Positions 1 through 11,500 of a DNA stretch of 64,000 nucleotides are shown here, piece by piece. Source of the stretch: Ecytonucleospora hepatopenaei. Taxonomy: Eukaryota; Microsporidia; Enterocytozoonidae. The notes beneath the pieces were generated by a model that saw nothing but the letters and a program-made list of their open reading frames with translations, ran no database searches and was not told the origin of the DNA. The position numbers were made by a program, and so were the translations under genes. Each line of letters starts with the position of its first letter. Positions within the stretch are counted from its first letter, which is position 1. Location of the stretch: contig JAPMUG010000007.1 in assembly GCA_026692725.1 (NCBI GenBank), forward strand, positions 110,191-174,190, given 5' to 3'.

Positions 1-349
1 TCCCATTTTATATTATTATATTATCTTAAAGTTTTATATTATGACTTTATATTATTATTTTTTAATATTATTTTATATTTCTGTATATTTCTTATTTAAA
101 ATTCAATAATATTTCAATAAACTTGTAAAGTAACAAAAATATAAATAATTTATATACAATCTCCTTAATATTTTAAAATCATTTTTTAAGATCAATTTAT
201 TTAAATGAAATTTTATATTTGTGTGTATTAAAATACTATTCATTTCTCATTTATTAATGTTTTTAATTAAATAATATAAAATATTTATAATACAAAGAGT
301 GTTTTAAATATGTTTCAATAACTTTTAAATTTATGATTTTTTTATATTT
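1..349. other. AT-rich non-coding left edge
   Basis: Very AT-rich DNA with no open frame, RNA gene or repeat that I can support. It ends directly at the NF-YC start codon and presumably contains its promoter. Confidence 0.5.
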
Positions 350-865
350 ATGAAGAAAAACTTTATTAAAGAAGTAAATAAAGATTTTTTCTTAAATGAC
401 AAAAATGACTTAGAAAAAAGCATTTTTGGTAAACCTAAACAAAATGTTTACAGTCATCTTAAAAATCAATTTAACGAAAATGTAAATTTTGAAAGTTCAG
501 GTATAAAAGAAAACCAAAAAGAAATGGTTAAGAAATACTGGGCTAAAGAATTTAGAAAAGCTCAAAATATGCCCATTAACTTTAAAAACGTAAAATTACC
601 TTTAGCAAGGATAAAAAGACTAATGAAGGTTGAAGAAGACGTAAAGGTGATAGCACAGGAAGTTCCCGTTCTTTTTGCTTTTGTAACAGAAAAATTTATA
701 GAAGAGTTGACACTCCGTGCCTGGCTTTTTACAATGGAAGGAAAAAGGAAGATTCTTCAGGGCAGTGACATTTTTAAAGCAGTAAAAACATCAAAATCAT
801 TTGATTTTTTACATCAGATAATTATGGAGACAGAGGCAGCAGAATTAAAAAAGCAAACAGAATAA
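350..865 (+). CDS. HAP5: NF-Y/HAP complex subunit C (histone-fold)
   Basis: CCAAT-binding transcription factor subunit C, which pairs with NF-YB through a histone fold and recruits NF-YA in the nucleus. The core at residues 83-165 begins LPLARIKRLMK, continues with EDVKVIAQEVPVLFA and FIEELTLRAW, and ends with ILQGSDIFKAV and FDFLHQII, which is the order and spacing of the family. The 80-residue N-terminus is basic and not conserved to my eye. At 171 aa it is compact, without the Gln-rich activation tail seen in animals. The start is the first ATG. The other possible reading is a DNA polymerase epsilon/DRAP1-type histone fold, but the FIEELTLRAW block favours NF-YC. Confidence 0.88.
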   Translation: MKKNFIKEVNKDFFLNDKNDLEKSIFGKPKQNVYSHLKNQFNENVNFESSGIKENQKEMVKKYWAKEFRKAQNMPINFKNVKLPLARIKRLMKVEEDVKVIAQEVPVLFAFVTEKFIEELTLRAWLFTMEGKRKILQGSDIFKAVKTSKSFDFLHQIIMETEAAELKKQTE

Positions 866-1014
866 AATATAATCATTAATTAATTTAAACACATATTTAT
901 ATTATTAAAATACTATAATTTAAATTAAATTTAAAAAAGTAAAACATAAAATTAACTAAGATGCTATAATATATTAATTAAAAATATAATTAATAAATTT
1001 AAAATATATTTTAT

Positions 1015-2312
1015 TTATTTAATATAATCACTTGAATCGTCACTAGAAGTATTTTCCTGCTGAATTACAGTTTTTTTCTCTCTTTTGAGTTCTTTCTGTA
1101 ATTCATGCACTGAAATTCCCTCTTTAAGTCTTTTTTCTTTTTCCTCTTCTCTTTTTTTCATATTTTTATAAAATCTGTTGATTGTTTCAATTACAATAGG
1201 CATCATAACCTTCCTAGACTTTTTTACATCAATTTCATAATAATGCAATCCTTTATATTCAATTGGTTTAAAATTATTTTCTTTGGCTAATACACTCTCA
1301 AATGAACAATTATTTATAATCAAATATCTTTTATCCCCTTTTTCCTGTTTATAAACAAAAAATCTAGTCCAAAATTTCTTCTAAATGTGTTAAAATATGC
1401 TTCAAGGTAAACACCAGCATCTTTTCCTCTTCCTTCTCTATCTACCCATTCCTCCGCTGGGTATTTAACAGTTGCACATCCAAAAGTTAATCCCCTGTGG
1501 TGATAAATCTTAAAATCTTTTTGCATAATTATATCATTAGGCTGATCTGCATCATTTAATCTGTGTTTTCTTATACCTTTTCTAATTTGCTTCATTTCTT
1601 TCCTGGTAACGTTACTTTGTCTCAATAACTTTTCAAATTCTCCCACGTCGAAGTGTGACGCTCTTCTTTTGAAATTGCTTGTGTCTAAAATTATAGGCAC
1701 CAGCAGTAATTTAGCAATGTTTTGGGTTATCTCTGAATCTTCAAAATCATCTGTTTTATTTGCTGTGTTCATAATTAGGGAATGTCCTATATATTTGCTT
1801 ATAAGCGTAGAACAGGATCCTACATCCAAATCTATGTAAATACGCCTCGCCTTAACAGATCCTTTGCTTAGGGCGTGGTGGTCAATTATCAGGTCTAATT
1901 TTGCATCTTGCAGTTCTATAATCGGCTCATTATGGTCAACAATGCAAAGATCCACATTTTTTTCTTTAAGTGGATAAGACTCTACCAGTTTGTCTTTTTT
2001 ATATATGCTAAATTTTGTGCCTAATTTTCTTGCTTCTGTTGAAAAATCACCTATAGGCTTTTCTAAGTATATTAAATCATCAGGATCAATGTTAAAATGT
2101 TTAAGAACATATCCAACATCTCCTTTTGCCATAAAAACTTCCCTACTCATGCATATTACGTGTATGAGTGAATCATGGAATGCAGTTACCAAGGAACTAA
2201 TAAAGGAATCAACGTCACATGCTTCATTACCTATGCAAATGGATATATCTTTCTCTCTTATTCTTTTTTTATTTTCGTCAAAAAATTCTTTCATGCGCTT
2301 TAAGAAATTCAT
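1015..2312 (-). CDS. PPX1: DHH-family exopolyphosphatase/Prune-like, interrupted by a -1 frameshift
   Basis: Predicted cytosolic phosphoesterase that hydrolyses polyphosphate or a related substrate using divalent metals. Metal motifs are visible: DVDS at residues 33-35, VDHNEP at 125-130 and DHH at 144-146. The start is ATG at 2312; an upstream in-frame TTG is not used here. The frame closes at 1320 inside the C-terminal DHHA2 domain. The remainder continues without a break in the -1 frame from 1323 to 1015 and contains KKSRKVMMPIV, which resembles the SRKK..VP block that ends DHHA2 domains. The second segment has no ATG of its own near its beginning. The shift lies at an A5G4 run (plus-strand positions 1335-1343). 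Bridging it gives about 432 aa, close to yeast Ppx1 (397 aa). Assignment to Ppx1 rather than Prune is uncertain. Confidence 0.75.
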
Positions 2313-2666
2313 ATTGTTTACGTAAATCAATTGATTATTAATAAGTTATGAAACAAAAAATAAACAATCTAAATTAAATTAAAAAAATTATTATATAGAC
2401 TACAATTAACTAGATTGTTAATTTATTTTAAAAAGTAAAATTTAAATTTTGAAATGTTTTTTTAAACCATAAAAATAAAAAATATTTTTATAAACACAAA
2501 TATTCAAATTAATATATTACAATATTATATAGATATTCAATTAATTATAATATTATATTGCATTTATATATTTATAGACTTTATTATTTTATTTTTATAC
2601 TATATAAAGCTGTTAATTATATTTAAAAAACTATAATATTAATAAAAAGTTAGGTATTTTTATATA
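2313..2666. other. divergent intergenic region, 354 bp
   Basis: AT-rich promoter-side region between the PPX1-like gene (leftward) and the small rightward gene. Nothing beyond poly-A/T and AT runs is recognisable. Confidence 0.4.
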
Positions 2667-3029
2667 ATGCATAGTTTTTTAACCTTAAAACATTTTAAAG
2701 GTCTTTTTACCAAAATAAATAAAAGTAGAAAGCTTAAAGCTTATTTTGACAATATTACATGTGAAATAAAGTGGGAAAATAAAAAAATTTCTACATTATA
2801 TGGATGTACTTTTTATATAACAGAAAAAGAAATTATTATAAACAATAAGGAATTAGAGGAAGAATATGGTGTAAACTATTTAAGAATAAAATATAAAGAC
2901 ATTACACATACAGATCATGATTATTTAACTTTATGGATTTATTTTATTTACAAAACAGAAAATGAAATGGAACTTAAAATACAAAACTGTCCATTGGTTT
3001 TACGTTGTCACATACACAATTTATTATAA
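2667..3029 (+). CDS. small conserved-looking protein, possible PH-like (pICln/Lot5) fold
   Basis: An ATG-started 120-aa frame without low complexity, signal peptide or membrane segment. Residues 45-95 have the alternating hydrophobic pattern of a small beta-rich domain: GCTFYITEKEIII, then YLRIKYKDIT, then LTLWIYFIYK. This vaguely resembles the pICln/Lot5 PH-like domain (GTLYIT, a Y..I..HA segment, then LY), but I cannot confirm it by eye. The codon composition is like that of neighbouring real genes. It stands alone between divergent and convergent neighbours. Function unknown. Confidence 0.5.
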   Translation: MHSFLTLKHFKGLFTKINKSRKLKAYFDNITCEIKWENKKISTLYGCTFYITEKEIIINNKELEEEYGVNYLRIKYKDITHTDHDYLTLWIYFIYKTENEMELKIQNCPLVLRCHIHNLL

Positions 3030-3147
3030 CTAAAACATATTATGTCATTTATTAAAACTAAAAAATAGATTATTTTATTTCTTTTATATAATTAAATAAT
3101 TATAATATTATACAATTTTAAAAAACAATATATAAAGAAAAATTATT

Positions 3148-5087
3148 TTATTTCTTTACTATTCCTATGGTTGTTTTTGTTTGTTTCTGTAAAATAAATG
3201 ACCCTAACAAACCTATCAAAAACCCTATAACTAACACCATTACTATGCATATACCATAATTTAAGCTTTCTAATCCAAATGCTTTAAGCAACTCATCTCC
3301 ATCTATACTACTCATTCCTTCTGAAAATTCTCTTCCCTTTGCCTGAGACTGTAGTAACCCTCTAAATGCATATTGCACAGGTGAAATGTAAATTATCCAT
3401 CTCAACCAACCTGGAAATTCGCTTGGATTGTTAAATGCACCGCTAAATAAAATAAACAAAATTGCTATTGTTGAACCAAGTGCCTGTGCTGAATTTGAGG
3501 TGGGTGCAGCACATGAAACCGTTAAACCCATTGTAACCCCTAGCATGACTTCTGCAAACATTATAAAAATAAACTGAAGATACATCCAAAATGTAAAATA
3601 AAAACCAGTCGCCAAGTAAATTACTGTTAGGTATGGAAATTCAAATAAAAACAAAAATGTCATTTCACTTAAAAACTTAGCTATATAAACAGTATAACCA
3701 CTGTACAATCCACTCTGTCTTTCTCTTAAAATTACTTTTTGTTCCTGTTTGAATAAATTGAAAATAGGTCCACAAATACCAAAAGCTCGTTCATAACAAA
3801 AAATGTAAAAATTCCTCTAAATGAAAATATTTCAACAGGATCTTTTGCACCCAGTTGCCAATAAACAGCAGAAAGTAAAAATGCAGTTGTAATTCTTTGA
3901 ATGGTCTTAACAAAAAGTAAAGGTTTATTTTTCAAATTATCCTTTAAATTTCTTGTAAAAACATCATAAAGAACAGTGTTAAACTTACAACATCTTGTAT
4001 CCTTATCAAATTCATTAACTAAATTATTATCAATGGTAGGTTCAAAAGTTATATTTTTATTTTTTACATATTCACTAAAACTTTTTTTCATATTTTCTAC
4101 CTTTCTTTCACTTTCTTCATCATAAACAGCAATTTCATCTAAGAAAAAGTCAGTAGGATTTGTATTTTCAGGTAAATTTAAATTTATAGACTTAAAAAAA
4201 TCTACACAATCTTCACAGGTACCGTCAAAAACAACACCACCCTTTGCCATTAAATAAATTTTATCAAAAAACTGTACCATTTTGTAGCTAGGCTGGTGTA
4301 TGGTAACAATCAAAGTCTTTCTCTGCTCATGTGCCAAATCCCTTAAAAATTTTAAAATTTTAACAGCATTAAAACTGTCTAATCCTGAAATTGGTTCATC
4401 TAAAAATAAAATACTTGGATTACCAACAAGTTCGATTCCCACAGATAGTCTAATTCTTTCACCACCAGATAATTCTTTAACTTTATTTTCTTTAGCATGT
4501 TCTAAACCTAAAATTTTCAATAAATCATTTATTTTATTATCAACTACATTAGTAGTATTATTTAATATATTGTTGTTAGTATTAGTATTATTATGTAATA
4601 TATTTTCATTATTATTTTCATTAGTATTACTAATAGTTTTATTTTCTACTTCTAATCCTTTTTTTATTAATATTTTTATAATAAATCCTAATGTTTCTTT
4701 TACTGTTAAATTTTCATAAGCATGGAAAGTTTGACTGACATACGCACTGATTTTAGGCCATGTTTCAGGCACTCTCCTCCTGTTATTTACCAAAATTTCA
4801 CCGGTAAGTGTTAAAGAACTGTCTAATCTCCCTGTTAGTGAATTTAGCAAAGTTGTTTTACCAGCCCCAGAAGATCCCATCAAAGCCACCATTTTACCAG
4901 GTTTTATTTCCCCACTGATTCCATTAAGTAGTACCTTACCATCCTTAGTCTTTAATTTTAAGTTTTTAAAAATCAATTCAGCATCTTTATTAATATTTTC
5001 ATTAGGAATATCACATCTACTATTATTTACATTATCAATAGTATTAATGTTATCATCAATGTTTATAATTGTATCATTGTTACTCAT
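3148..5087 (-). CDS. ABCG (White-type) half-transporter, interrupted by a -1 frameshift
   Basis: ATP-driven membrane transporter with the ABC domain first, the order typical of the ABCG family. Visible motifs: Walker A GSSGAGKT (residues 71-78), Q-loop AYVSQTFHAYENLT, signature LSGGER (from 206), Walker B ILFLDEP (226-232) and switch His in VTIHQPSYKMV. An Asn/Thr-rich insert occupies roughly 153-184. After the first membrane helices the frame stops at 3732 (SNRNKK then stop) and continues in the -1 frame with GLYSGYTVYIAKFLSEM and helices down to 3148. That second piece lacks an ATG start. The break lies at an A5 run (3736-3740). Bridged length is about 646 aa, normal for a half-transporter, which must dimerise. 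The substrate is unknown; microsporidian ABC transporters are commonly proposed to exchange metabolites with the host. Confidence 0.88.
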
Positions 5088-5544
5088 TTGATTTATAAAA
5101 TAAGTTATTTATATATTTATTTTATGTTATAATCTATTTATATTTATATTATAATCTATTTATATTGTATTATAATCTATTTATATATTTATATAATCAA
5201 TAAAGGGTTAAAATATACTAAAAATATTTATAAAATCAAAACATAAAAAATTGATTAAAAATATTTCCTACTATAAATAACATTTATAAAATTTAAACGG
5301 ATTAAAAAAATACTTACAACATTAATAATTAATAATTAAAATATCTTATAAATATATTCCTTATCAAATAATAAAATCATAATAAAATTATACCCCTAAT
5401 AAAAAAGTAAAAGAAATAATTTATAATAAAAAATAAAAAGTAAAAGAAATAATTTATAATATAATATAATATAATTTAATACAATATAAATATAAATTTA
5501 ATACAATATAGTTATAAATTTAATTTAATACTTTATATTTTATT
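5088..5544. repeat. divergent promoter region with direct repeats
   Basis: 457 bp between the divergent ABCG and BRF1 genes. A perfect 26-bp direct repeat, AAAAAGTAAAAG followed by AAATAATTTATAAT, occurs at 5402-5427 and 5435-5460 (33-bp period). Closer to ABCG, TTATAATCTATTTATA-type units repeat about three times between 5128 and 5190. CCC-containing sites occur near 5391 (TATACCCCTAAT) and, on the minus strand, near 5205. These could be regulatory or simple slippage products. Confidence 0.55.
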
Positions 5545-7041
5545 ATGTCTAAAGTATGTATAAATTGTAATTCTAATGAACTTACCACTGATACTTCTAG
5601 AGGTATAATATGCTGTGAAGAGTGTGGTATGATACAAGAAGAGAATCTAATTGTTAACACCATACAGTTTGAGTCAACCAACAACAAAAGCACAATGCAT
5701 GGGAAAGTGGTGAATGTGGAAAACAAAAATGTAGGCACCCAATACGTGGACAGCTGCTACTACATCAAAAACACAATAAAAAACATCACCATTAAGCTGT
5801 CACTAACTAACACCCATGCAGACATAGCATTCAGGTGGTACAAGCTGTGTCTGGCCAATAACCTGACCAAGGGCAAAAGCATACTCCATACCCTATCAGC
5901 ATGCATATACATAGCATGTCGTCAAACCAACTCCCCCCACCTGCTAATAGACTTTTCCAATGTGTTACAAATAGACATGTATCAGATAGGCAAGATATAT
6001 TTGAGGATAAGAAATACATTTAAGATAGAGAATCAGGTGGAAGATACATATTTATTATATTTACATAGATTTGTAGATCAATTAAAATTTAATACTAATA
6101 CCAATAATAGTTTAAATAATAATATATTAAATAACAATATATTAAATAACAATAATTTAAATAATAACAATATATTAAATAATAATAACAATATATTAAA
6201 TAATAATAAGTGTACACCTAAAGATGTTATTTTACTCAGCACTAGAATATTAAATAGAATGAAAAAAGATTGGATCATAGAGGGAAGAAAGCCTAACAAT
6301 GCGTGTGGTGCTGCCATACTCCTGGCATCAAGGATACTTGGTGATCCAAGGGAAGTACATGAGGTGGCAAGGGTGGTCCATGCAGCACCAGCCACGCTCA
6401 CCAAGAGACTAAAAGAGTTTGCAAGTACACAAACAGCCAAAATGGATATAAATGAGTTTAATACAGAGTGGTTAGATGAGGAAGCAGCACCACCAGTATT
6501 AAGACAGTTTAAAACAATAAGAAGTAATAATAATAATATAAAAGATAATAATAATATTTTATATTCTAATAATATAAAAGAAAACAATATTAAAGATATA
6601 GAGAATAACACTAATTTATATAATACTAATACTAATAATACTAATAATACTAAAGATATTTTTATTAATGAATTAAATAATACATTAAATAATAAAAATA
6701 TAATAAATAATGATAATAATAAAAATATAATAAATAATGATAATATAATAAATAATAACATTTTAGATGGTGATAATGACAGTTCTTTTATTAATGACAT
6801 GATTTTACCCAGTGATGAAGTTGCCACTAAAACTGCCATATGGGAAGAAATGTATGGCACATATGTGAAGGAAGCAGAAAACAAGAGAAAGAGCAAGGCA
6901 TCCACTGCAACAGGAGTGACCAGAAAAAAGACAAAAAAGAAGCATAACTTTGCTACGGTGGAAGAGGCATACAAGTCATTAGATAAAAAAGTATCAAGTA
7001 AGTTAAATTATACAGCATTATCAGGGTTATTTCAGAAATAA
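5545..7041 (+). CDS. BRF1: TFIIIB subunit BRF1 (TFIIB-related factor)
   Basis: RNA polymerase III initiation factor. The N-terminal zinc ribbon has CINC (residues 5-8) and CEEC (24-27). The first cyclin repeat contains FRWYKLCLANNLTKG and HLLIDFS, both much closer to BRF1 than to TFIIB. The second contains MKKDWIIEGRKPNNACGAAILLA. Near the C-terminus AIWEEMYGTYVKEAE and KVSSKLNYTALSGLF fit BRF1 conserved regions that contact TBP and Bdp1. Two Asn-rich inserts interrupt the protein: about 175-222 between the cyclin repeats and about 328-410 after them. At 498 aa it is shorter than yeast Brf1 (596 aa). The start is the first ATG, only a few bases before the conserved ribbon. Confidence 0.92.
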   Translation: MSKVCINCNSNELTTDTSRGIICCEECGMIQEENLIVNTIQFESTNNKSTMHGKVVNVENKNVGTQYVDSCYYIKNTIKNITIKLSLTNTHADIAFRWYKLCLANNLTKGKSILHTLSACIYIACRQTNSPHLLIDFSNVLQIDMYQIGKIYLRIRNTFKIENQVEDTYLLYLHRFVDQLKFNTNTNNSLNNNILNNNILNNNNLNNNNILNNNNNILNNNKCTPKDVILLSTRILNRMKKDWIIEGRKPNNACGAAILLASRILGDPREVHEVARVVHAAPATLTKRLKEFASTQTAKMDINEFNTEWLDEEAAPPVLRQFKTIRSNNNNIKDNNNILYSNNIKENNIKDIENNTNLYNTNTNNTNNTKDIFINELNNTLNNKNIINNDNNKNIINNDNIINNNILDGDNDSSFINDMILPSDEVATKTAIWEEMYGTYVKEAENKRKSKASTATGVTRKKTKKKHNFATVEEAYKSLDKKVSSKLNYTALSGLFQK

Positions 7042-7411
7042 CATTTAATAAATATAAAATAAAATATATTATAAATAAATAAAATATAATTAATAAATTA
7101 TTATATTTTTACTAATTAACCAATAATATTTATTTATATATTTATTTATTTATATTTTTTTTACTAATTAAATTAACAAATAAAAATACATTTACTATAA
7201 AATAGACTATTACTAACTATTATATAATATAAATTAAATATATCACTATATAAACATATAATATAACATAATATTTATAAATAATATACTACAAACAATA
7301 AAATATAAATATAATATACTACAAATAATAAAATATATTAATATACTTCAAACAATAAAATAATACTATACTACAAATAATATTATTATACTACAAATAA
7401 TAAAATATATT
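7042..7411. repeat. AT-rich intergenic region with TACTACAAA repeats
   Basis: 370 bp. Between about 7281 and 7410 the motif ATACTACAAAYAATAAAATAT (sometimes shortened, once ATACTTCAAA) recurs about five times, spaced 20-35 bp, and ends 10 bp before the SNARE start codon. No gene is visible. Confidence 0.6.
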
Positions 7412-7831
7412 ATGACTGATAAAATAGATGAAGTTGATCAACAAGTTAATTTGCTACAAAACAAATTAAAAGATAGACTCAAACAAACACAAGATTTATC
7501 TGACCTGAACAATGATGTGTTTAAGTCAACCATGAAAATAGAAAAGTCAACAGCAAGACTAAAAGAAACAGCAGTAAAGACCAAGTGGTACTGGTTCTGG
7601 GAGTGGTTTAAGTGGGCATGCATAGCATTTGCAATAGCAACAGTAATAATATTGATATTACTAAATAAGATGGGATTTATAGGAAAAGGAAGTACAACAA
7701 CAATAAATGAAAATAATACAGAAAACAATAATACTGAAAATAATAATACAGATAATACTGAAAATACAGAAAATACAGAAAATAACAATAATACAGAAAA
7801 CAATACTGATAACAATAATGATAATGGATAA
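7412..7831 (+). CDS. R-SNARE (synaptobrevin/VAMP-like) with a polar C-terminal tail
   Basis: Vesicle-fusion SNARE. Residues 5-60 align without gaps to the VAMP SNARE motif: IDEV, then 13 residues, then the zero-layer arginine R22, heptad hydrophobics, and an aromatic juxtamembrane WYWFWEWFKW before one membrane helix (about 70-90). The residue spacing from IDEV to the arginine is the same as in VAMP2 from VDEV to its arginine. Unusually, the helix is followed by about 45 residues of Asn/Thr/Glu repeats (NNTENNNTEN type), which would face the lumen or exterior. R-SNAREs normally stop within a few residues of the membrane. The protein probably acts in secretion; the exact compartment cannot be told. 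Confidence 0.8.
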   Translation: MTDKIDEVDQQVNLLQNKLKDRLKQTQDLSDLNNDVFKSTMKIEKSTARLKETAVKTKWYWFWEWFKWACIAFAIATVIILILLNKMGFIGKGSTTTINENNTENNNTENNNTDNTENTENTENNNNTENNTDNNNDNG

Positions 7832-7984
7832 AATATAATTATAAATAAATTATGTATATATAATATATAATATATTTATATATAAACTATGTATATATAA
7901 TATATTTAAATATAAACTATGTATATATAATATATTTATAAATAAACTATATATAAACTATGTATATAACATGTTATATTATTG
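7832..7984. repeat. imperfect tandem repeat, ATAAACTATGTATATATAATAT units
   Basis: From about 7845 to 7978 the motif AACTATGTATATATAATATA recurs about four times in 27-36-bp units with small length changes. It fills the gap between the SNARE gene and the next small frame. Confidence 0.7.
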
Positions 7985-8227
7985 TTATATATATTTAGTA
8001 GTTATTCTCTTTTCTAATATTTTCTTATATATTTCTTTTTTGTCTCTTATGCTTATATCCACATAAAATATTCTCTTATATATTTTACATTTATTACATA
8101 TACAATCTATATGTCTATATAGAAACATAATAGTAGGTCTACATATAATATCATATTGATTATACTTATTATGTATATTATGTCTATTATTAAGTAATAT
8201 ATTATAAATATAATAATTAGTATACAT
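7985..8227 (-). CDS. doubtful small Cys-containing protein
   Basis: An 80-aa ATG-started frame. The middle reads CRPTIMFLYRHIDCICNKCKIYKRIFY, with four cysteines that might bind zinc (CICNKC), and the tail is basic. The composition (Tyr/Ile/Asn) is what random AT-rich DNA also yields, and it lies between two satellites. I do not recognise it. It is reported because the Cys/Arg-rich segment does not look like translation of a simple repeat. Confidence 0.25.
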   Translation of the reverse strand: MYTNYYIYNILLNNRHNIHNKYNQYDIICRPTIMFLYRHIDCICNKCKIYKRIFYVDISIRDKKEIYKKILEKRITTKYI

Positions 8228-8568
8228 AATATAAATATATTATAAAATATAATATAATATAATATAATATAATATATATTATATTATATGTTTTATATTT
8301 AAATAAATTGTATCATATACTAATAAATAATTTGTTATAATATAAAATAATATAATATAATATTATATTTTATTATGTTACATTTTATAATATAATGTTT
8401 TTATTTATAATATTTTTATACCCTTATTATTTTTATATAAAATTTTACACATATATAAATACATAATATTATATATTATATATTAATTATATATTGTTAT
8501 ATTCTATTATATAAATACATAATATTATATAAATATTATTATATTAATTATATAAATATATTACTAAC
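8228..8568. other. AT-rich intergenic region, 341 bp
   Basis: Almost only A and T, with TATAA and ATATT runs near 8245-8280. A CCC site (ATACCCTTATT) lies near 8420, about 145 bp before the next start. No gene seen. Confidence 0.45.
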
Positions 8569-11500
8569 ATGCATATATTAACATTAATTAACAAAATACA
8601 TAAAGATACATTAGCAATAAAAGAAGTAGAAGAAGAAGTAAATAGAATAGCAAATGGAGATATAAGTGAGATATATACATTAATAAAGATAATAATAGAT
8701 AGCAGTAATACTAACACTAATATTAATATATGTAATAATACTAATATAAACAGTAATACTAATATATCTAATAATAATATTTCTACTGTTATATTTTATT
8801 TATTTAAAATAATTGAAATTAAAATAAGAAATATAAAGAATACTAATATATGTAATGATACTAATAATACTAATACTAATGTATATACTAACAATAACAA
8901 TGTATATACTGATATAATATCATTAGTAGAATCATATATATCACATGGTATGACTAATGACATTAGTATAATAAAGCCATGTGTATTAGATACATATGTG
9001 TTATTAGCATTATATTGTTGGCCAACATATATGCCTAATTTTATATCATATATAAATAATACTAATAATACAATATATAATGATAATACTAATACTAATA
9101 ATAGTTTATATAATGATACAGTATATAATGATACTAATAATACAGTATATAATGATAACAATAGTTTATATAATAATATTTTAATCAAATATGATCTATT
9201 ATATTTATTCCTAACTGAAACCAACTATAATATGGAAATAGATAATAAAAGAAGAGGTGAAATCAAGAAGTGCATCAACACCATATTATCAGATATCAAC
9301 AATAACAGTAACATATTAAATAATAGTTTTATACACAATATATTGAATAATATAAATAATGATAATATCAAATATAGTGTAATTGACATACTTATCAAAA
9401 TATATAAAGAACTATTGAAAATAAACCATACACTCATTGATTATGATGTGGTATATGGTGCAGCACCCACCCACCCACACAGAGTAGCAGAGTTCTATAC
9501 AGAGTGTGACATAGCATACATGGATATGGATAAGTTTTATAAGTCACTGGATGGGTTATATCCAGATATAGGGATAATAGAAGAATATATATTAAATACT
9601 AATACTACTAAAACAGTATGTAATAATACTACTAAAACTAATAATACTGATAATATATGTAATACTACTAATACTACTACTAATAAAGTTATATTAACTA
9701 ATAATCATATACTTAATTATATGTATAAATCTATTAGTGATAGTGATACATATAATAGCAGTATAATATATTTTACAAGGATATATAGTAAAGTATATGA
9801 TAGTAATAATACTAATACATGTAATATTAGTAATTATATAGAAATGATATTAAAAGAAATATTTAATAATACAGTATATAATGATACATATAATACTGTT
9901 TTATATAATAATACTAATATATTATATAATAATACTATTAATATATATAATGATAGTGATTCATTATTATTTAACCTTATTATCACACTTAGTAAAACAT
10001 ATCCTACTCAACTATTTATGTATTATATCAATAATGAGAATATAACAGATAGTAGGTATATTACTACATCAATAAGTAAGTATAATACATATATAAATAG
10101 TAATATAAATAATACTAATATATTATATAATATATCATTTAGTAATATATATAATGATACATATAGAATGTATATAATAAATGATAATGAATGTATACAT
10201 AGAATAAATAATATGTTAGACAGTATAATAAATACATATAATAACACTAACAATATAAATAACAATAATATAAATAACAGTAACAATATAAGTAACAATA
10301 CTAATACATACAATAAGAATGTATGTAAATTAATTATATATATCATATCTAAATATAAACATAATATTGATAGTAATATATTACATAATGTATATAATAA
10401 GTTATATATATTACATACTAATATACTTAATAATACATATACTAATATAATACATATATATAGTATATTAGTATATGGATATGAAATATTATCAATGATA
10501 GATAATATATTAGATAGATATATAGATTTTACTAATATATTAAATAATACTAATAATAATACTAATATATCAAATAATAGTAATACAAATACTAATATAT
10601 CAAATAATACAAATATTACTGATATTGATTATATGTCTAATCTATATTCTATTATGTATTATTATTATATTAAGTCTAATTATGCTTATTATAGTAAATA
10701 TGCTAATATATATTTAGAGTATTATATAAATTATAAGTCATATAGGCCATTAGATAGGTGTTATACAATTATATATAAGATATATAGTAATATAAGTAAT
10801 ACTAATATAAGTAATACTAATAATATAAACAGTAATATCAAATATTCTTTTAATGATATACTTAAATATATATATGATAATATACATACATATGATATCA
10901 ATACTATATTATATATTAACAATGATATATTATATAAGCTAATAAGTGATAATACATATGATAACATAATACTACTATATATTGATAAAGAATATAAAAT
11001 ACTATTAGACATATATGATAATATTAGTGATTATAAAATATATTATACATGTATAAATAATATATTACAATTAATAGAGAATATATTACGTAATATTATA
11101 ACAGATAATACTAATAATACATTATATAATAATACTACTAATACTAATATATTATATAATAATACAAATAATACAAATAATACATTATATAATAATACTA
11201 CTAATACATTATATAATAAGTTAATATGGGATTATATTAATATATTGATTAATTTATTATATATTGATTATAGTAATATTACTAATAAGATATTACATAT
11301 ATTTATTAATACTATTAAACATATAAGTAATACTGATATATCTGATAATATACATAATACTATACGTACTACCATATATAATCTATTAATGTGTTATAAT
11401 ATGCCACACCTAATGGTAGCACAGTCTAATATAATATATAGTATAACATTACTAATAATAAAATATACATATGCATGTGATATATTAAATGAAATATTAT

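Noticed and set aside
1320..2330. Long start (TTG 2330) for PPX1, and likewise TTG starts at 24813, 25482, 34944, 42601, 46887, 47118 and 19163
   Set aside because: An ATG follows within a few codons in each case and gives the more family-like N-terminus or lies behind a CCC motif.
6078..6974. 298-aa minus-strand frame
   Set aside because: Antisense of BRF1; leucine-rich because it mirrors Asn codons.
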